Shown here: piece by piece, positions 43,203-52,519 of the stretch
Layout: every line of letters starts with the position of its first letter
Numbering within the stretch: the stretch's first letter is position 1
Assembly (NCBI RefSeq): GCF_000008185.1
Contig: NC_002967.9
Coordinates: forward strand, 2,294,001-2,358,000
Length of the DNA stretch: 64,000 bases
Origin: Treponema denticola ATCC 35405
Lineage (GTDB): Bacteria; Spirochaetota; Spirochaetia; Treponematales; Treponemataceae
Direction of reading: 5' to 3'
Program-made: the position numbers and the translations under genes
Notes under the pieces: model-generated
Databases searched by the model: none
What the model was told of the DNA's origin: nothing
The model's input: the letters and a program-made list of their open reading frames with translations, nothing else

Positions 43203-44357
43203 TTAAAATGTTCTTGCAGAGCCTGTAGGCTTAGCCTTGTATATCAAAGGTTTAAATCCGAAAATTCTTTCGTAATCTCCAACTTTTTCTATATAAGCTT
43301 TTGCATCTTCATCTCTAAGAATAGTATAAGTACAACCGCCAAAGCCCTTTCCCGTCATTCGTGAACACACAAGATTAGTTACCGAAGGCTCCATAAACTC
43401 AAGGGAGCGCTTGACCAGCCAATCCAATTCGGGGCAGGAAATTTCAAAGCGGTCTCTAAGCCCGTCATGCGAGCGGTTTAAGATACGTGAAAGCATTATA
43501 TTATCTTTGCGCTTTAGGGCATCCACAGCTTCATCAACACTTAAAGATTCTCTTATGATATAGGTAACCCTTCTCCTCACCGATTCGGGGATATCGATTT
43601 CTTCAAGCATTTTTTCGGTCAAATGCATCATATTTTTCGGCATATCCGGCTGTTTTTTTACCAACTCATAGGCTTCGACACATTCGTCCAATCTGGCTGT
43701 CAATTCTTCGCGGGCAATTATGCGCGGGACACGGGAATCCGTTAATATAATGGAATGCCCCTCAATTGGAAAAGGATAAATATCCGCAGTTTTTTTTCGA
43801 TGGTCGGTACGCACACAGTGATTGGATTTTGCAAAAAGAGCACATAAAATATCCGCTCTATGTGCATAAGTATTTAAATGTTGAACATTAGCATGTTCAA
43901 GAATATCTACCAAATCGCTTTTGGTAAGTTTTGGGGCAAACATCTTCCTCAATATGAGGGCTGTTGCCGTTTTAAGAGCGTTGGGCGTTCCCAAGCCCGC
44001 ATCCGCAGGTATTTCGGACAAAATAGTAAAATTTAAGCCGGAAACATGATGTCCGAAGTCGTTAAATGCCGAAATAACGGCCTTAACCGCATTAGCCCAT
44101 CTGTCTTCCCTCTTATATCTGAGACCTGAATAAGATATTTTTTTCCGCTCATTAAGCGAAATTGAAAACAGCCTAAAGTTATTATCACTGCGCCTGGATG
44201 CACAAGCATATAAATAGTGATTAATGCTCATGGAAAGAGTATTTCCCTGTGCAAACCATGTATGTTCACCTAGAAGATGAAACCGCCCCGGAGCGGCAGC
44301 ACATACTTCAGGTTCATCTCCATATTCGTCAATATGAAATGTAACTATTTTTTGCAT
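43203..44357 (-). CDS. GHMP kinase, galactokinase-like with altered sugar-binding motif
   Basis: 384 residues, galactokinase length. Motif 1 is APGRFHLLGEHTWFAQG, where true GalK has GEHTDY; the Asp that contacts galactose is Trp. Motif 2 (usually PxGAGLSSSA) reads IPADAGLGTPNAL. Motif 3 is intact-like: MTGKGFGGCTYT. RADILCALF may supply the catalytic Asp. The GHMP fold is clear but the substrate may not be galactose. The -10 lies 6 nt before the ATG. It is divergent from lnt. Confidence 0.8.
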   Translation of the reverse strand: MQKIVTFHIDEYGDEPEVCAAAPGRFHLLGEHTWFAQGNTLSMSINHYLYACASRRSDNNFRLFSISLNERKKISYSGLRYKREDRWANAVKAVISAFNDFGHHVSGLNFTILSEIPADAGLGTPNALKTATALILRKMFAPKLTKSDLVDILEHANVQHLNTYAHRADILCALFAKSNHCVRTDHRKKTADIYPFPIEGHSIILTDSRVPRIIAREELTARLDECVEAYELVKKQPDMPKNMMHLTEKMLEEIDIPESVRRRVTYIIRESLSVDEAVDALKRKDNIMLSRILNRSHDGLRDRFEISCPELDWLVKRSLEFMEPSVTNLVCSRMTGKGFGGCTYTILRDEDAKAYIEKVGDYERIFGFKPLIYKAKPTGSARTF

Positions 44358-44363
44358 AAATAT

Positions 44364-44392
44364 ATAATACTCGTTATATTGAAATTTTTCAA
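44364..44392 (-). promoter_or_regulatory. Promoter of the galactokinase-like gene (leaderless type)
   Basis: TTGAAA, 17-bp spacer, TATTAT, then 6 nt (ATATTT) and ATG. No ribosome binding site. Confidence 0.6.
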
Positions 44393-44419
44393 TAAAAATG
44401 ATTAAATAGATGTGTAAAT

Positions 44420-45997
44420 ATGCGATTTTTTTTATCTTTTTTTATTATTTTTATCTCTTCGGTCCTATTTTCTTTCGGAATCCCCAATGAAATTTTAAAT
44501 TTCGGCTCTGCTATTGCAGGTTTTTCAGGATTAGTTTTAGTATACTATGCACTTCTTAACTGCGGCTCACATAAAAGAGCGGCATTTTTGTACGGTTTTT
44601 TTGTTTCTTTTGTACATTTGATGTCAAGTTTTTGGCTTGCATTTTTTGAAGATTTTGCAATATTTACGCTTGGAGCCAGCACCCTTGCATATTTTTTTAT
44701 AGCAATGCCTTTCGGCTTTTTACTTTATCATAGTCTTCAAAAAAGGGAAAATTTACGCCCCTTTTTCTTTGCCGCCATTTGGCTCCTCTGGGAATTTGCA
44801 AAATCGACAGGCTTTTTAGCCTATCCTTGGGGAACGGCCCCGATGATCTGCTTTAATTTAAAGCCTTTTATTCAGTTTGTAGATATAACGGGAGTTTGGG
44901 GACTTTCTTTTATTGTCCCCCTCATTGCAGCCTGCTTAGGCGAAGCCTTACAAACGTATGCGTATTCGGCAAATTCAAAGGCCTTTTTTAAAGGTTTAAC
45001 CGAAATTAAAAGCCCCCTGATTTTTACAGCCTTTTTGGTTTTAATTATAAACATTTACGGAATAACAATTCTGTCGATAGAAATGAAGCCTGCAACCTTT
45101 TTAAATACCGTAATTGTCCAGCAAAACACCGACCCATGGGATAACTCCCAATTTGAAGAAAATATAAAAACCTCTCAAGCTTTAAGCCGTAAGGCGATAT
45201 TTTCTGCAAACAAAAAGCCGGATCTTATAGTTTGGAGCGAGTCATCCCTTATAGTTCCTTACAAGGACAACGAGGATTTTTACGGAATTCTTCCTTATGA
45301 TGACCCATTTACCCGTTTTTTAGCCGATACGGATACCCCGATCATAGTAGGCTCCCCATATATAGACGGAAAAAAACAATATAACGCAGCCTATCTTTTA
45401 TCTCCTGAAGGGAAAATTTTAGATATTTATTCAAAAATCCAACTCGTCCCCTTTGCCGAGTACATTCCCTTTATAGACAACCCCCTCGTTGTCCGTTTTT
45501 TTGATAAGCTGGTCGGCTTTTCTTCAGGCTGGAATCCGGGAACCGAATATAAGGTATTCGGTATTAAAAATTCGGAAGGAAAGACGGTCAATTTTACTGT
45601 TCCCATATGCTTTGAAGATGCTTTTCCTGCAGTCTGCCTTAATTTACACAATGCGGGAAGCGAAGTGCTTATAAACATAACAAACGATTCTTGGTCTAAA
45701 ACAAAGAGTGCCGAGTATCAGCATTTTGTAGTGGCTCATTTTAGAGCCATAGAGCTTAGAACGACCTTGGTACGCTCAACCAATTCAGGCTACTCCGTAG
45801 TTGTAGACCCTAAAGGAAAAATTATTTCGGACATGCCCCTCTTCGAGGCAGAATCCGTTTATACGGAAGTCCCTGTTTACGGACACAAAAAAACATTTTA
45901 TGCCTCGTATAAGGATTGGTTACCTATTATGATGTTTTTAATATTGATTTTTAATATCTTTTTGGAAAAAAGGAGGGCTAAAACAGCACGGTTTTAA
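44420..45997 (+). CDS. lnt: Apolipoprotein N-acyltransferase
   Basis: 525 residues. About six N-terminal membrane segments (to ~225), then a nitrilase-like domain with the Glu-Lys-Cys triad: WSESS (~273), KIQLVPFAEYIP (~338) and VPICFEDAFPAV (~396), spaced as in E. coli Lnt. A final TM lies near 500. It adds the third acyl chain to lipoproteins, fitting the many lipoproteins in the window. Confidence 0.92.
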   Translation: MRFFLSFFIIFISSVLFSFGIPNEILNFGSAIAGFSGLVLVYYALLNCGSHKRAAFLYGFFVSFVHLMSSFWLAFFEDFAIFTLGASTLAYFFIAMPFGFLLYHSLQKRENLRPFFFAAIWLLWEFAKSTGFLAYPWGTAPMICFNLKPFIQFVDITGVWGLSFIVPLIAACLGEALQTYAYSANSKAFFKGLTEIKSPLIFTAFLVLIINIYGITILSIEMKPATFLNTVIVQQNTDPWDNSQFEENIKTSQALSRKAIFSANKKPDLIVWSESSLIVPYKDNEDFYGILPYDDPFTRFLADTDTPIIVGSPYIDGKKQYNAAYLLSPEGKILDIYSKIQLVPFAEYIPFIDNPLVVRFFDKLVGFSSGWNPGTEYKVFGIKNSEGKTVNFTVPICFEDAFPAVCLNLHNAGSEVLINITNDSWSKTKSAEYQHFVVAHFRAIELRTTLVRSTNSGYSVVVDPKGKIISDMPLFEAESVYTEVPVYGHKKTFYASYKDWLPIMMFLILIFNIFLEKRRAKTARF

Positions 45998-46042
45998 GTA
46001 TGCCGCCTTAGCCCAAAAAGGAGGTAAAATTATTTAAAGATT

Positions 46043-47524
46043 TTATCTTTTAATCTTTGGGGTAACCAAATTGTGGCCTTCTCTTATAAAGTCAAACCAA
46101 ATCTCGCCCTTTGCGTTTGAAAGCTCATCATAAAAGCTCAAAACATCTTTTACATCTTTTCCGTTAACCTTTACTATAAGGTCGCCCGGCTGTAAACTCA
46201 TAACGGCAGCAGGGCTCTTAGCCTGTAAACTTGTTACCAAAACGCCGTTTTGACCTTTTTTAAGCTCCAGTTGTTTTATAATTTCTTCAGTTAAAGGAGA
46301 CGGAACAAAACCGGGCCAAAGTTTGGAAGAATCGGCTACATTTTTTTCATCTCTTTCTTCTATTTTTACGGTTGCGGAGATTTCTTTTCCTTTTCGTAAA
46401 ATCTTAAAGGATGAAGATTCTCCCGGCTTTAAGTCGGCGATAACACGCAGTATATCGTCAACACTTTTAACCTTTGTCGAATTTACCTCGGTAATATAAT
46501 CACCGGGCTTTATACCGCCCTTATCCGCAGGAGAACCTAAAAATACCTGTCCTGCAAAAGCACCTTCAATATCCTTTAAGTTTAAGCTTTCTCTAAACTT
46601 ATCGTTTATTTCAAGAAGCTGAACACCAAGCCAACCGTATTTGATTTCACCCGAAGTAATAAAATCATCGATAGCTTTTTTGAGGTTGTTTATAGGAATC
46701 GAAAAGGCAAGACCTTGAGACCCGCCGCTTGATGAAACAATCCAGTTATTTATGCCTATAACCTCACCATAGATATTGACCAAGGGACCGCCTGAGTTGC
46801 CTTGATTTATCGCTGCATCCGTTTGGATAAAATCGTTTATATTATTTCTGTTCGGTCCGCCTGAACGGCCTACCGCACTTACAATACCGCTTGTAACGGT
46901 AGACACATAACCCATAGGAGCACCGATTGCATATGTAAGGTCTCCTACCTGTACGGTATTTGAGTCTCCCAACACGGCAACCCTTAAATCCTTATCATAA
47001 TCGAAGGAAACAAGGGCAACGTCCTTCCTCTGATCAGAACCGATTAACTTACCTTGAACCTTATCACCGTTATAAAGCATAACGGAAATTGTCTTGGCAT
47101 TGCCTGTAACATGCTGGTTTGTCAGAACATAATATGTTTTTCCCGTCTTTCTTACGATAACACCTGAGCCCATACCTTCGGCTTCATATTCCCTTTCCCC
47201 CTGACCGTCTTTTTGATCTTGAGGGCGGTTAAAGAAAAACCAAGGAAAACCGTCTATATTGTTTTGAACCTTTCTTGTTTCTACAACATCAAGGGTAACT
47301 ACCGAGGGTAAAATCATGGAAGTAAGCTCTCGATTTGCTTTTTGAAGAGATTCAAGAGCCGAAACAGACTCTTTACTCAGCTCGGTCTTTAACCCCGGAT
47401 CGGCATACACTGTAGAAGCATTTTCGGGATTACTTGAACATCGGGCTGAAAGAAAAACAACCGAAACAAGCATAATCAATAAAATTCCGGCCATCGCTGA
47501 AAGCGGATTTTTTAATTTACGCAT
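46043..47524 (-). CDS. HtrA/Deg-family serine protease with two PDZ domains
   Basis: 493 residues. N-terminal hydrophobic anchor (~10-27, ending LSARCSS, possibly a lipobox). The trypsin-like domain has its triad at TNQHVTG (His ~133), KDVALVSFD (Asp ~168) and INQGNSGGPLVN (Ser ~244). PDZ1 lies at ~275-375 and PDZ2 at ~400-485. It degrades or refolds damaged periplasmic proteins. It is monocistronic and convergent with lnt. Confidence 0.93.
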   Translation of the reverse strand: MRKLKNPLSAMAGILLIMLVSVVFLSARCSSNPENASTVYADPGLKTELSKESVSALESLQKANRELTSMILPSVVTLDVVETRKVQNNIDGFPWFFFNRPQDQKDGQGEREYEAEGMGSGVIVRKTGKTYYVLTNQHVTGNAKTISVMLYNGDKVQGKLIGSDQRKDVALVSFDYDKDLRVAVLGDSNTVQVGDLTYAIGAPMGYVSTVTSGIVSAVGRSGGPNRNNINDFIQTDAAINQGNSGGPLVNIYGEVIGINNWIVSSSGGSQGLAFSIPINNLKKAIDDFITSGEIKYGWLGVQLLEINDKFRESLNLKDIEGAFAGQVFLGSPADKGGIKPGDYITEVNSTKVKSVDDILRVIADLKPGESSSFKILRKGKEISATVKIEERDEKNVADSSKLWPGFVPSPLTEEIIKQLELKKGQNGVLVTSLQAKSPAAVMSLQPGDLIVKVNGKDVKDVLSFYDELSNAKGEIWFDFIREGHNLVTPKIKR

Positions 47525-47614
47525 ATATCTAACCTCACTACATAATTATAATACTAAAACAATGACTTTTAAGTCAAGTTACATAGAAAAAAATTTGAAA
47601 ATTTATTTGTTTCC

Positions 47615-47642
47615 TTGTTTTTTTTTATATTTGTGATATAAT
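47615..47642 (+). promoter_or_regulatory. Promoter of the FlhB-C-like gene (leaderless type)
   Basis: TTGTTT, 16-bp spacer, TATAAT, then GGAGTT and ATG. The GGAG lies upstream of the expected transcription start, so it may not be in the mRNA. Confidence 0.5.
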
Positions 47643-47648
47643 GGAGTT

Positions 47649-47912
47649 ATGACAAAAACAGATAAAAAGAAAGTTGATTGTGCAGTAGCCCTTAGCTATG
47701 CTTTAGAGGCAAAAGCGCCGATAATTACGGCATCAGGAAGGGGTCTGACGGCAAAAAGAATTAAAGAGGCAGCAGAACGCAACAAAATTAAAATTGTAGA
47801 AGATGAAACCTTGGCAAACATTCTTATCCACCACGAAATAGGTTCATGTATTCCTGAGTATACATATAAAGCTGTTGCCGCTATCTTTGCCTTTTTGCTG
47901 AAAAAGGATTAA
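47649..47912 (+). CDS. Free-standing FlhB/EscU C-terminal domain protein (FlhX-like)
   Basis: 87 residues matching the cytoplasmic domain of the flagellar export switch FlhB (VDCAVALSYALEAKAPIITASGRG, IKIVEDETLANILI, IGSCIPEYTYKAVAAIFAFLLKK). It lacks the membrane part and the self-cleaving NPTH site. Such single-domain FlhB homologues can substitute for the FlhB C-terminal fragment in other bacteria. It lies 17 bp before the HD-GYP gene. Confidence 0.88.
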   Translation: MTKTDKKKVDCAVALSYALEAKAPIITASGRGLTAKRIKEAAERNKIKIVEDETLANILIHHEIGSCIPEYTYKAVAAIFAFLLKKD

Positions 47913-47929
47913 CTTAAAGGGGATTTGGA

Positions 47930-49195
47930 ATGTTAAAAAAAATTAAAACGGCTGATTTAAAGATTGGAGAGCGTTTTTCGGCTCCCGTATTTTTTGATGA
48001 CGGGAAAAACATGTTTCTTTTAAAAGGTATGGCATTAAGCGAAAATGAATTGAACACTTTAAAAAGATGGAAAGTTCAATATGTTGTTACTGCCGGCGAT
48101 CCTGTACCTGATGGAGAGACCATGAATGACGAAATAGCAGAGCTTGATGAAGTTGATGAGATTGAAGATCTTGAAGATCCGGGAGAAATAGAGGAAGTTG
48201 AAGAAGACTATCCCATCAGCGGAACCAAAATTAAAAGATCCGAAATTGAAGAAATTTCTGCCGATTGCATTCTAAAGCTTACACAAGATTCCCGCTCAAT
48301 GCAGCTCCATACCGAATATCTGGAAATTATAAAGAGCCTTGAAAAAGTATTTGAAAATTTCAAAGCCAGAAAACCGGTGGATAATATGCCCGTAAACTAT
48401 CATGCAACAAGATTGATAGAACTGGTCAGAAAAAATCCTCCTCTTTGCGTAGGTTTTATATTGGGAACCGAGCTTGAAGAAGATAATTTGGCCCGCTCGT
48501 CCGTAAATACGGCTATCTTAGCCATCATTTTAAGCGAGGCTCTCGAGCTTCCCAAAAATAGAATTAACGAAATAACTATCGCAGCCCTCTTACACGATGT
48601 CGGAATGATGAAAATACCTCAAAAAATCCTCAATAAAACCGAAACCCTGACTGATATTGAAAAGCAGGCTGTTGCAGCTCACACTGCCTATGGCTACAAG
48701 ACAGCTATGAGTGAACTCATGTACACACGGGAAATTGCCTTGAGCATTATGCAACACCACGAAAGATGGGATGGAAAGGGCTATCCTAACGGTCTTTCAG
48801 GAAAGGATATAGATATAGGAGCAAGAATTATAACCGTAGCCGATGCCTTTGTTGCAATGATAACGCCCAAGCCATACAGGGATTTAATGCTGGGATATCA
48901 AGCCATGAAAAACCTTCTTTCAGATAATGCCCGCATTTTCGATCCCGAAATAATAAAGGCCATGATTAGAAGTGTGGGAATTTATCCTATAGGCTCCATC
49001 GTTTTAATGAATGATGCTTCTCTTGCCAGAGTAATTAAAAGCTCACCGGAAGCACCGATGCGCCCCTTCATCCGTATATTAATTGACTCAACAGGAGAGA
49101 TTTTGGATGAGAATTCAGAGCTTGTAGATTTAAAGAAAAATAAAAATCTTTTTATAGTTCGGGCAATAGATCCGCGAACTTACAGAAATAAATAA
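47930..49195 (+). CDS. HD-GYP domain cyclic-di-GMP phosphodiesterase
   Basis: 421 residues. The N-terminal ~65 residues resemble a DUF3391-like sensor part. An acidic linker follows (~67-95), then a helical segment and the HD-GYP domain: LLHDVGMMKIP (HD ~222), HTAYGYK, QHHERWDGKGYPNGLSG (GYP ~284) and RIITVADAFVAM. Intact motifs predict cleavage of c-di-GMP, which controls motility and attachment in spirochaetes. It stands between the FlhB-like gene and yraN; its stop overlaps the yraN start. Confidence 0.93.
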   Translation: MLKKIKTADLKIGERFSAPVFFDDGKNMFLLKGMALSENELNTLKRWKVQYVVTAGDPVPDGETMNDEIAELDEVDEIEDLEDPGEIEEVEEDYPISGTKIKRSEIEEISADCILKLTQDSRSMQLHTEYLEIIKSLEKVFENFKARKPVDNMPVNYHATRLIELVRKNPPLCVGFILGTELEEDNLARSSVNTAILAIILSEALELPKNRINEITIAALLHDVGMMKIPQKILNKTETLTDIEKQAVAAHTAYGYKTAMSELMYTREIALSIMQHHERWDGKGYPNGLSGKDIDIGARIITVADAFVAMITPKPYRDLMLGYQAMKNLLSDNARIFDPEIIKAMIRSVGIYPIGSIVLMNDASLARVIKSSPEAPMRPFIRILIDSTGEILDENSELVDLKKNKNLFIVRAIDPRTYRNK

Positions 49196-49587
49196 TGGAT
49201 TCTCTGGGCTCAAAAGGAGAAAGTCGAATAGCCGAGTGGCTGACCGATAAGGACTATCTTATCTTGGAAAAAAATTGGAGAACACGCACCGGAGAGATAG
49301 ATATAATCGCTTTAGATAAAACGGAGCAAACATCATCCGGAGGGATTCTGGTTTTTATAGAAGTAAAAACCTTATTAAAAACTGAACTATCAGATTTAGA
49401 TCTTATTATCAATAAAAAAAAACAAGAGAGGATTATAAAAACCGCTAAACATTTTCTCGCAAACAATCGAAAATATAATAAGATGTATATAAGATTTGAT
49501 GTGATTGTATTACGATCAAACCCTTTTTTGGAACAGCCGCTTGAGATATTACATTTAAAAGACGCCTTTGGAGATTGCTATGACTAG
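49195..49587 (+). CDS. YraN / UPF0102 family endonuclease-like protein
   Basis: 130 residues. GSKGESRIAEWLTDKDYLILEKNWRTRTGEIDIIA followed by VFIEVKT is the PD-(D/E)XK-like core (E, D and ExK). Role uncertain, probably in DNA processing. It overlaps the HD-GYP stop by one base and the next small gene by 8 bases. Confidence 0.9.
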   Translation: MDSLGSKGESRIAEWLTDKDYLILEKNWRTRTGEIDIIALDKTEQTSSGGILVFIEVKTLLKTELSDLDLIINKKKQERIIKTAKHFLANNRKYNKMYIRFDVIVLRSNPFLEQPLEILHLKDAFGDCYD

Positions 49588-49795
49588 TGTGAATTTATTT
49601 CCACCTAAAAAAAACACCTCTACCCATAATACCGTACTAACGGATGAGGAAATTCATGCAATGGAATTAAAACTTGAAGACCCCGAGTACATAAATGCCG
49701 CTATTTATAGACTGGCTTCAATTATAACGGAAAGAGTGCTGAACGGCGGACTCGATTACGAAAATATGGATTGCAAAAAGAGGATAAGAATATGA
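49580..49795 (+). CDS. Small hypothetical protein
   Basis: 71 residues from ATG 49580, which has GGAG 7 nt upstream within yraN. The sequence (MTSVNLFPPKKNTS, EEIHAMELKLEDPEYINAAIYRLASII) matches no family I recognise. Overlaps with both neighbours (8 nt with yraN, ATGA with the next gene) support it as a real coupled gene. Confidence 0.6.
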   Translation: MTSVNLFPPKKNTSTHNTVLTDEEIHAMELKLEDPEYINAAIYRLASIITERVLNGGLDYENMDCKKRIRI

Positions 49796-50244
49796 GTAAA
49801 AGAAGGTTTAAACCTATGAGAAGTCAAAGGACGGAAAAACGGGAAGATGATACCCCGCAAAAACGCCCCCTTGACGGACAAATAAAAAAAGCTAAAACTT
49901 TTCAAGGCCAAAACAGAGAACCGGCTTTTAAAAAAATAGAATATCCCAAATACAAATGCACAAAGTGCGGCGAAATTATACAGGACTTAAGCTCGGCCAT
50001 TGCCGATAAGGAAAGCGGCCTGCCTGTACACTTTGACTGCGTTATCGAATTTTTAAAAAAAGCGGAAGAATTAAAAGAAGGCGAAGAAATCATTTACATA
50101 GGAAACGGGAACTTTGCCGTCGCCTATTTTGAAAATCCTAAAGTTCGTAAAAACTTTAAAATCATAAAACTAATTGAATGGGAAGATAAAAATAAGCTCT
50201 ACCAATGGAAAAAAGATATTTCGGAGCTTACATCAACAACATAA
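49792..50244 (+). CDS. Small protein with zinc-ribbon-like cysteines
   Basis: 150 residues from ATG 49792 (AAGAGGATAAGAAT upstream). A basic, Arg/Lys/Gln-rich N-terminus precedes a CxxC (YKCTKCGEII, ~63) with a later HFDC (~88), a possible metal site. The C-terminal half is mixed alpha/beta. Function unknown. Last gene of the FlhB-C/HD-GYP/YraN cluster before a terminator. Confidence 0.65.
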   Translation: MSKRRFKPMRSQRTEKREDDTPQKRPLDGQIKKAKTFQGQNREPAFKKIEYPKYKCTKCGEIIQDLSSAIADKESGLPVHFDCVIEFLKKAEELKEGEEIIYIGNGNFAVAYFENPKVRKNFKIIKLIEWEDKNKLYQWKKDISELTSTT

Positions 50245-50278
50245 AAAAAGCCGGACAATGCTCCGGCCTTTTTTTTTC
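50243..50278. terminator. Bidirectional terminator before serS
   Basis: AAAAAAAGCCGGA / TCCGGCCTTTTTTT hairpin with a T-run on both strands, between converging genes. Confidence 0.85.
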
Positions 50279-50324
50279 TACACAAACCTGATATCTAAAA
50301 CTATCAAAAAGTTTATCGGCCGGT

Positions 50325-51593
50325 TTAACCGATTCTATCAAAACCGCAATAAGGAACAAGAGCTTCCGGTATCTTAATGGAACCGTCAGCTTGCTGATAA
50401 TTTTCCAAGACGGCTATCATAGCCCTCGACATCGCCAAAGCAGTTCCGTTTAGAGTATGAAGAAATTTGTTTTTACCGTCATCGTCCTTGTAGCGTATAT
50501 TTAAGCGGCGTGCCTGATAATCGGTACAGTTTGAAGTAGAGGTAACCTCGCCCCATTCGCCTCCGTTTCTTCCGGGCATCCATGCTTCCAAGTCCCACTT
50601 TCGGTAGGCAGGAGCTCCAAGGTCTCCGGTGCAGGTATCGACAACCCTGAACGGAATTCCCAAACCGTTGAAGATTTCTTCTTCAATTAAGCGGAGCTCT
50701 TCATGAAGGGCATCCGATTCTTCAGGTGTACAATAAACAAACATTTCGAGTTTTGAAAACTGATGAACCCTGTAAAGCCCCTTTGAAAACTGTCCGGCGG
50801 CTCCCGCTTCACGTCTAAAGCAATGAGAAAGACCGCAGTATTTTAACGGCAAGCTTTCTTTTTTGATAATCTCGTCCGAGTGATAGCCGCCCAGAGTAAT
50901 CTCGGCAGTTGCAACCAAGCAAGTGCCCTCGCCTTCAAGAGAATAGACGTTTGATTCTTCGCCTCGTGGATTAAAGCCTATACCGTATAAGATTTCTTCT
51001 TTTGCAATGTCCGGAGTTATAAAGGGTTTAAACCCGTGTTTCCGCAATATGTTAAGACCGTACATCGTAAGAGCTTGCTCCAAAAATACGGCTTCGTTTT
51101 TTAAAAAATAGAATTTAACGCCTGAAACCTTTGTGCCGGCTTCAAAGTCGATAAGATCCAAATCTTGGCCCAACTGAACATGGTCTTTGGGCTCAAAGTC
51201 AAACTTGGGCACAGTTCCGCAGCGCTTAACTTCCAAATTGTCGGAATCTTCTTTGCCGACGGGGGCTTCGGGATGAGCCATATTCGGAATTTTACTTACG
51301 GCCTCATGCAGGGCTTTTTCGGCCTCGGCCAGTTCGGCTTCAACTTGGGCGATTTTTTCTTTTATAGCTTTCCCTTGGTCGACCAGTTTTTGTCTTTCTT
51401 CGGGACTTAATTTTTGCTTCATTGACTGTGAGTTATCGTTTCGATCTTTTTGCAGGTTCTGCAAAGAAGTAACGAGGGCAGTACGCTTATCATATAGTTC
51501 TACTGCCTTATCGGCATCCGCATTCATGTGCCGGTTTTTAATATTTTGTTTTACGGCTTCAACATTTTCTTTAATAAATTTATAGTCTAACAT
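50325..51593 (-). CDS. serS: Seryl-tRNA synthetase
   Basis: 422 residues from ATG 51593 (MLDYKFIKENVEAVKQNI, the normal SerRS N-terminus; the frame continues 25 codons further upstream without family similarity). The N-terminal antiparallel coiled coil (~25-105) binds the tRNA-Ser long arm. Class II motifs: FKPFITPD, FRREAGAAGQFSKGLYRVHQF (motif 2) and TLNGTALAMSRAMIAVLEN (motif 3). Confidence 0.95.
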   Translation of the reverse strand: MLDYKFIKENVEAVKQNIKNRHMNADADKAVELYDKRTALVTSLQNLQKDRNDNSQSMKQKLSPEERQKLVDQGKAIKEKIAQVEAELAEAEKALHEAVSKIPNMAHPEAPVGKEDSDNLEVKRCGTVPKFDFEPKDHVQLGQDLDLIDFEAGTKVSGVKFYFLKNEAVFLEQALTMYGLNILRKHGFKPFITPDIAKEEILYGIGFNPRGEESNVYSLEGEGTCLVATAEITLGGYHSDEIIKKESLPLKYCGLSHCFRREAGAAGQFSKGLYRVHQFSKLEMFVYCTPEESDALHEELRLIEEEIFNGLGIPFRVVDTCTGDLGAPAYRKWDLEAWMPGRNGGEWGEVTSTSNCTDYQARRLNIRYKDDDGKNKFLHTLNGTALAMSRAMIAVLENYQQADGSIKIPEALVPYCGFDRIG

Positions 51594-51661
51594 AGCAAAA
51601 TTGTACTTTTTATTTTGAATTCTGTCAAGACTAAAATTTAACGATACATTTAACGGACAGC

Positions 51662-51690
51662 TTGACAATTTTTGAGAATTATCGGATACT
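51662..51690 (+). promoter_or_regulatory. Promoter of the beta-barrel protein gene
   Basis: Consensus TTGACA, 17-bp spacer, GATACT. A second TATAAT lies closer to the gene; GGAGGAATTTT precedes the ATG. Confidence 0.6.
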
Positions 51691-51743
51691 CAAGTACAAT
51701 ATAAGTATTTTATAATACAATTTTACTCATTTGGAGGAATTTT

Positions 51744-52373
51744 ATGAACAGAAAATTATTTTTTGTTTGTCTTGTTTTTGCCTTGGTTTTTACAGGTATG
51801 CTGACGGCAAAATCGATAGGTTTGGATTTGGAAGTCGGAGGGGCTTATAACAACCACCAATTACATAAAATCGATAACAACTATGGTTATAACGGTTTTA
51901 AATACCATGGAATAAGGTCAAAAAGCTTGGGAGGCGTCAATATAGGTATTTCCTACCCTCTTCCCAAAAACTGGGCTGTCTTTGCAAATACTACATTTAC
52001 ATTTAACAATATATTTGTAAACGATACAATGCTTGGAGTAGGCTATATATTTAAGCCCGGAAAAGGTTTTGAGCTCTTGTTAGGCGGAGCTTTTGCATTC
52101 GGCGGTTCCGCTTTTCAGTGGGCAACCGGAGGTGCTATAGTAACCGAAAGTTACTTTAACCTAGGCGGAGGAATAAATTTTACCGCTTCTTATATGTTTA
52201 CAGGAAAATTCGGAATATATGCAGGAGCTTCGGCACTATACTATAAACCCCTATCAGGAAATCGAGAAACAAAAATCGGTAACTCCAGCAGTTCAGTAAG
52301 TATACAGCCCAGCTTGCTTCCCAATTTAGCAAAATCGATAGGTTTAAAGCTTGGATTAAAAATCAAATTATAA
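51744..52373 (+). CDS. Putative outer-membrane beta-barrel protein
   Basis: 209 residues. A signal peptide (KLFFVCLVFALVFTGMLTA) is followed by alternating amphipathic strands rich in Gly and aromatics (FKPGKGFELLLGGAFAFGGS; FNLGGGINFTASYMFTGKFGIYAGAS). The C-terminus SIGLKLGLKIKL ends without a terminal Phe. It looks like an 8-10-strand barrel; family not recognised. It has its own promoter and precedes the tRNA pair. Confidence 0.7.
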   Translation: MNRKLFFVCLVFALVFTGMLTAKSIGLDLEVGGAYNNHQLHKIDNNYGYNGFKYHGIRSKSLGGVNIGISYPLPKNWAVFANTTFTFNNIFVNDTMLGVGYIFKPGKGFELLLGGAFAFGGSAFQWATGGAIVTESYFNLGGGINFTASYMFTGKFGIYAGASALYYKPLSGNRETKIGNSSSSVSIQPSLLPNLAKSIGLKLGLKIKL

Positions 52374-52392
52374 AAACCTTTGCTCCTAGGTC

Positions 52393-52421
52393 TTGACATT
52401 CATTCCCGTTTTGCGTATTAT
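52393..52421 (+). promoter_or_regulatory. tRNA-Pro/tRNA-Arg promoter
   Basis: Perfect TTGACA, 17-bp spacer, TATTAT, 12 nt before the first tRNA. Confidence 0.8.
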
Positions 52422-52433
52422 GTTCACTCGCAT

Positions 52434-52506
52434 CGGGATGTAGCCTAGGGGCTAAGGCGTCTGGTTTGGGACCAGAAGATCGGGGGTTCAAATCCCTCCA
52501 TCCCGA
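52434..52506 (+). tRNA. tRNA-Pro (TGG)
   Basis: Acceptor CGGGATG pairs with CATCCCG. The anticodon stem TCTGG/CCAGA holds the loop TTTGGGA (anticodon TGG), and the T-arm is GGGGG-TTCAAAT-CCCTC. The 5' C is typical of tRNA-Pro. CCA is not encoded. Confidence 0.93.
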
Positions 52507-52519
52507 TCCTTAAAACCTT

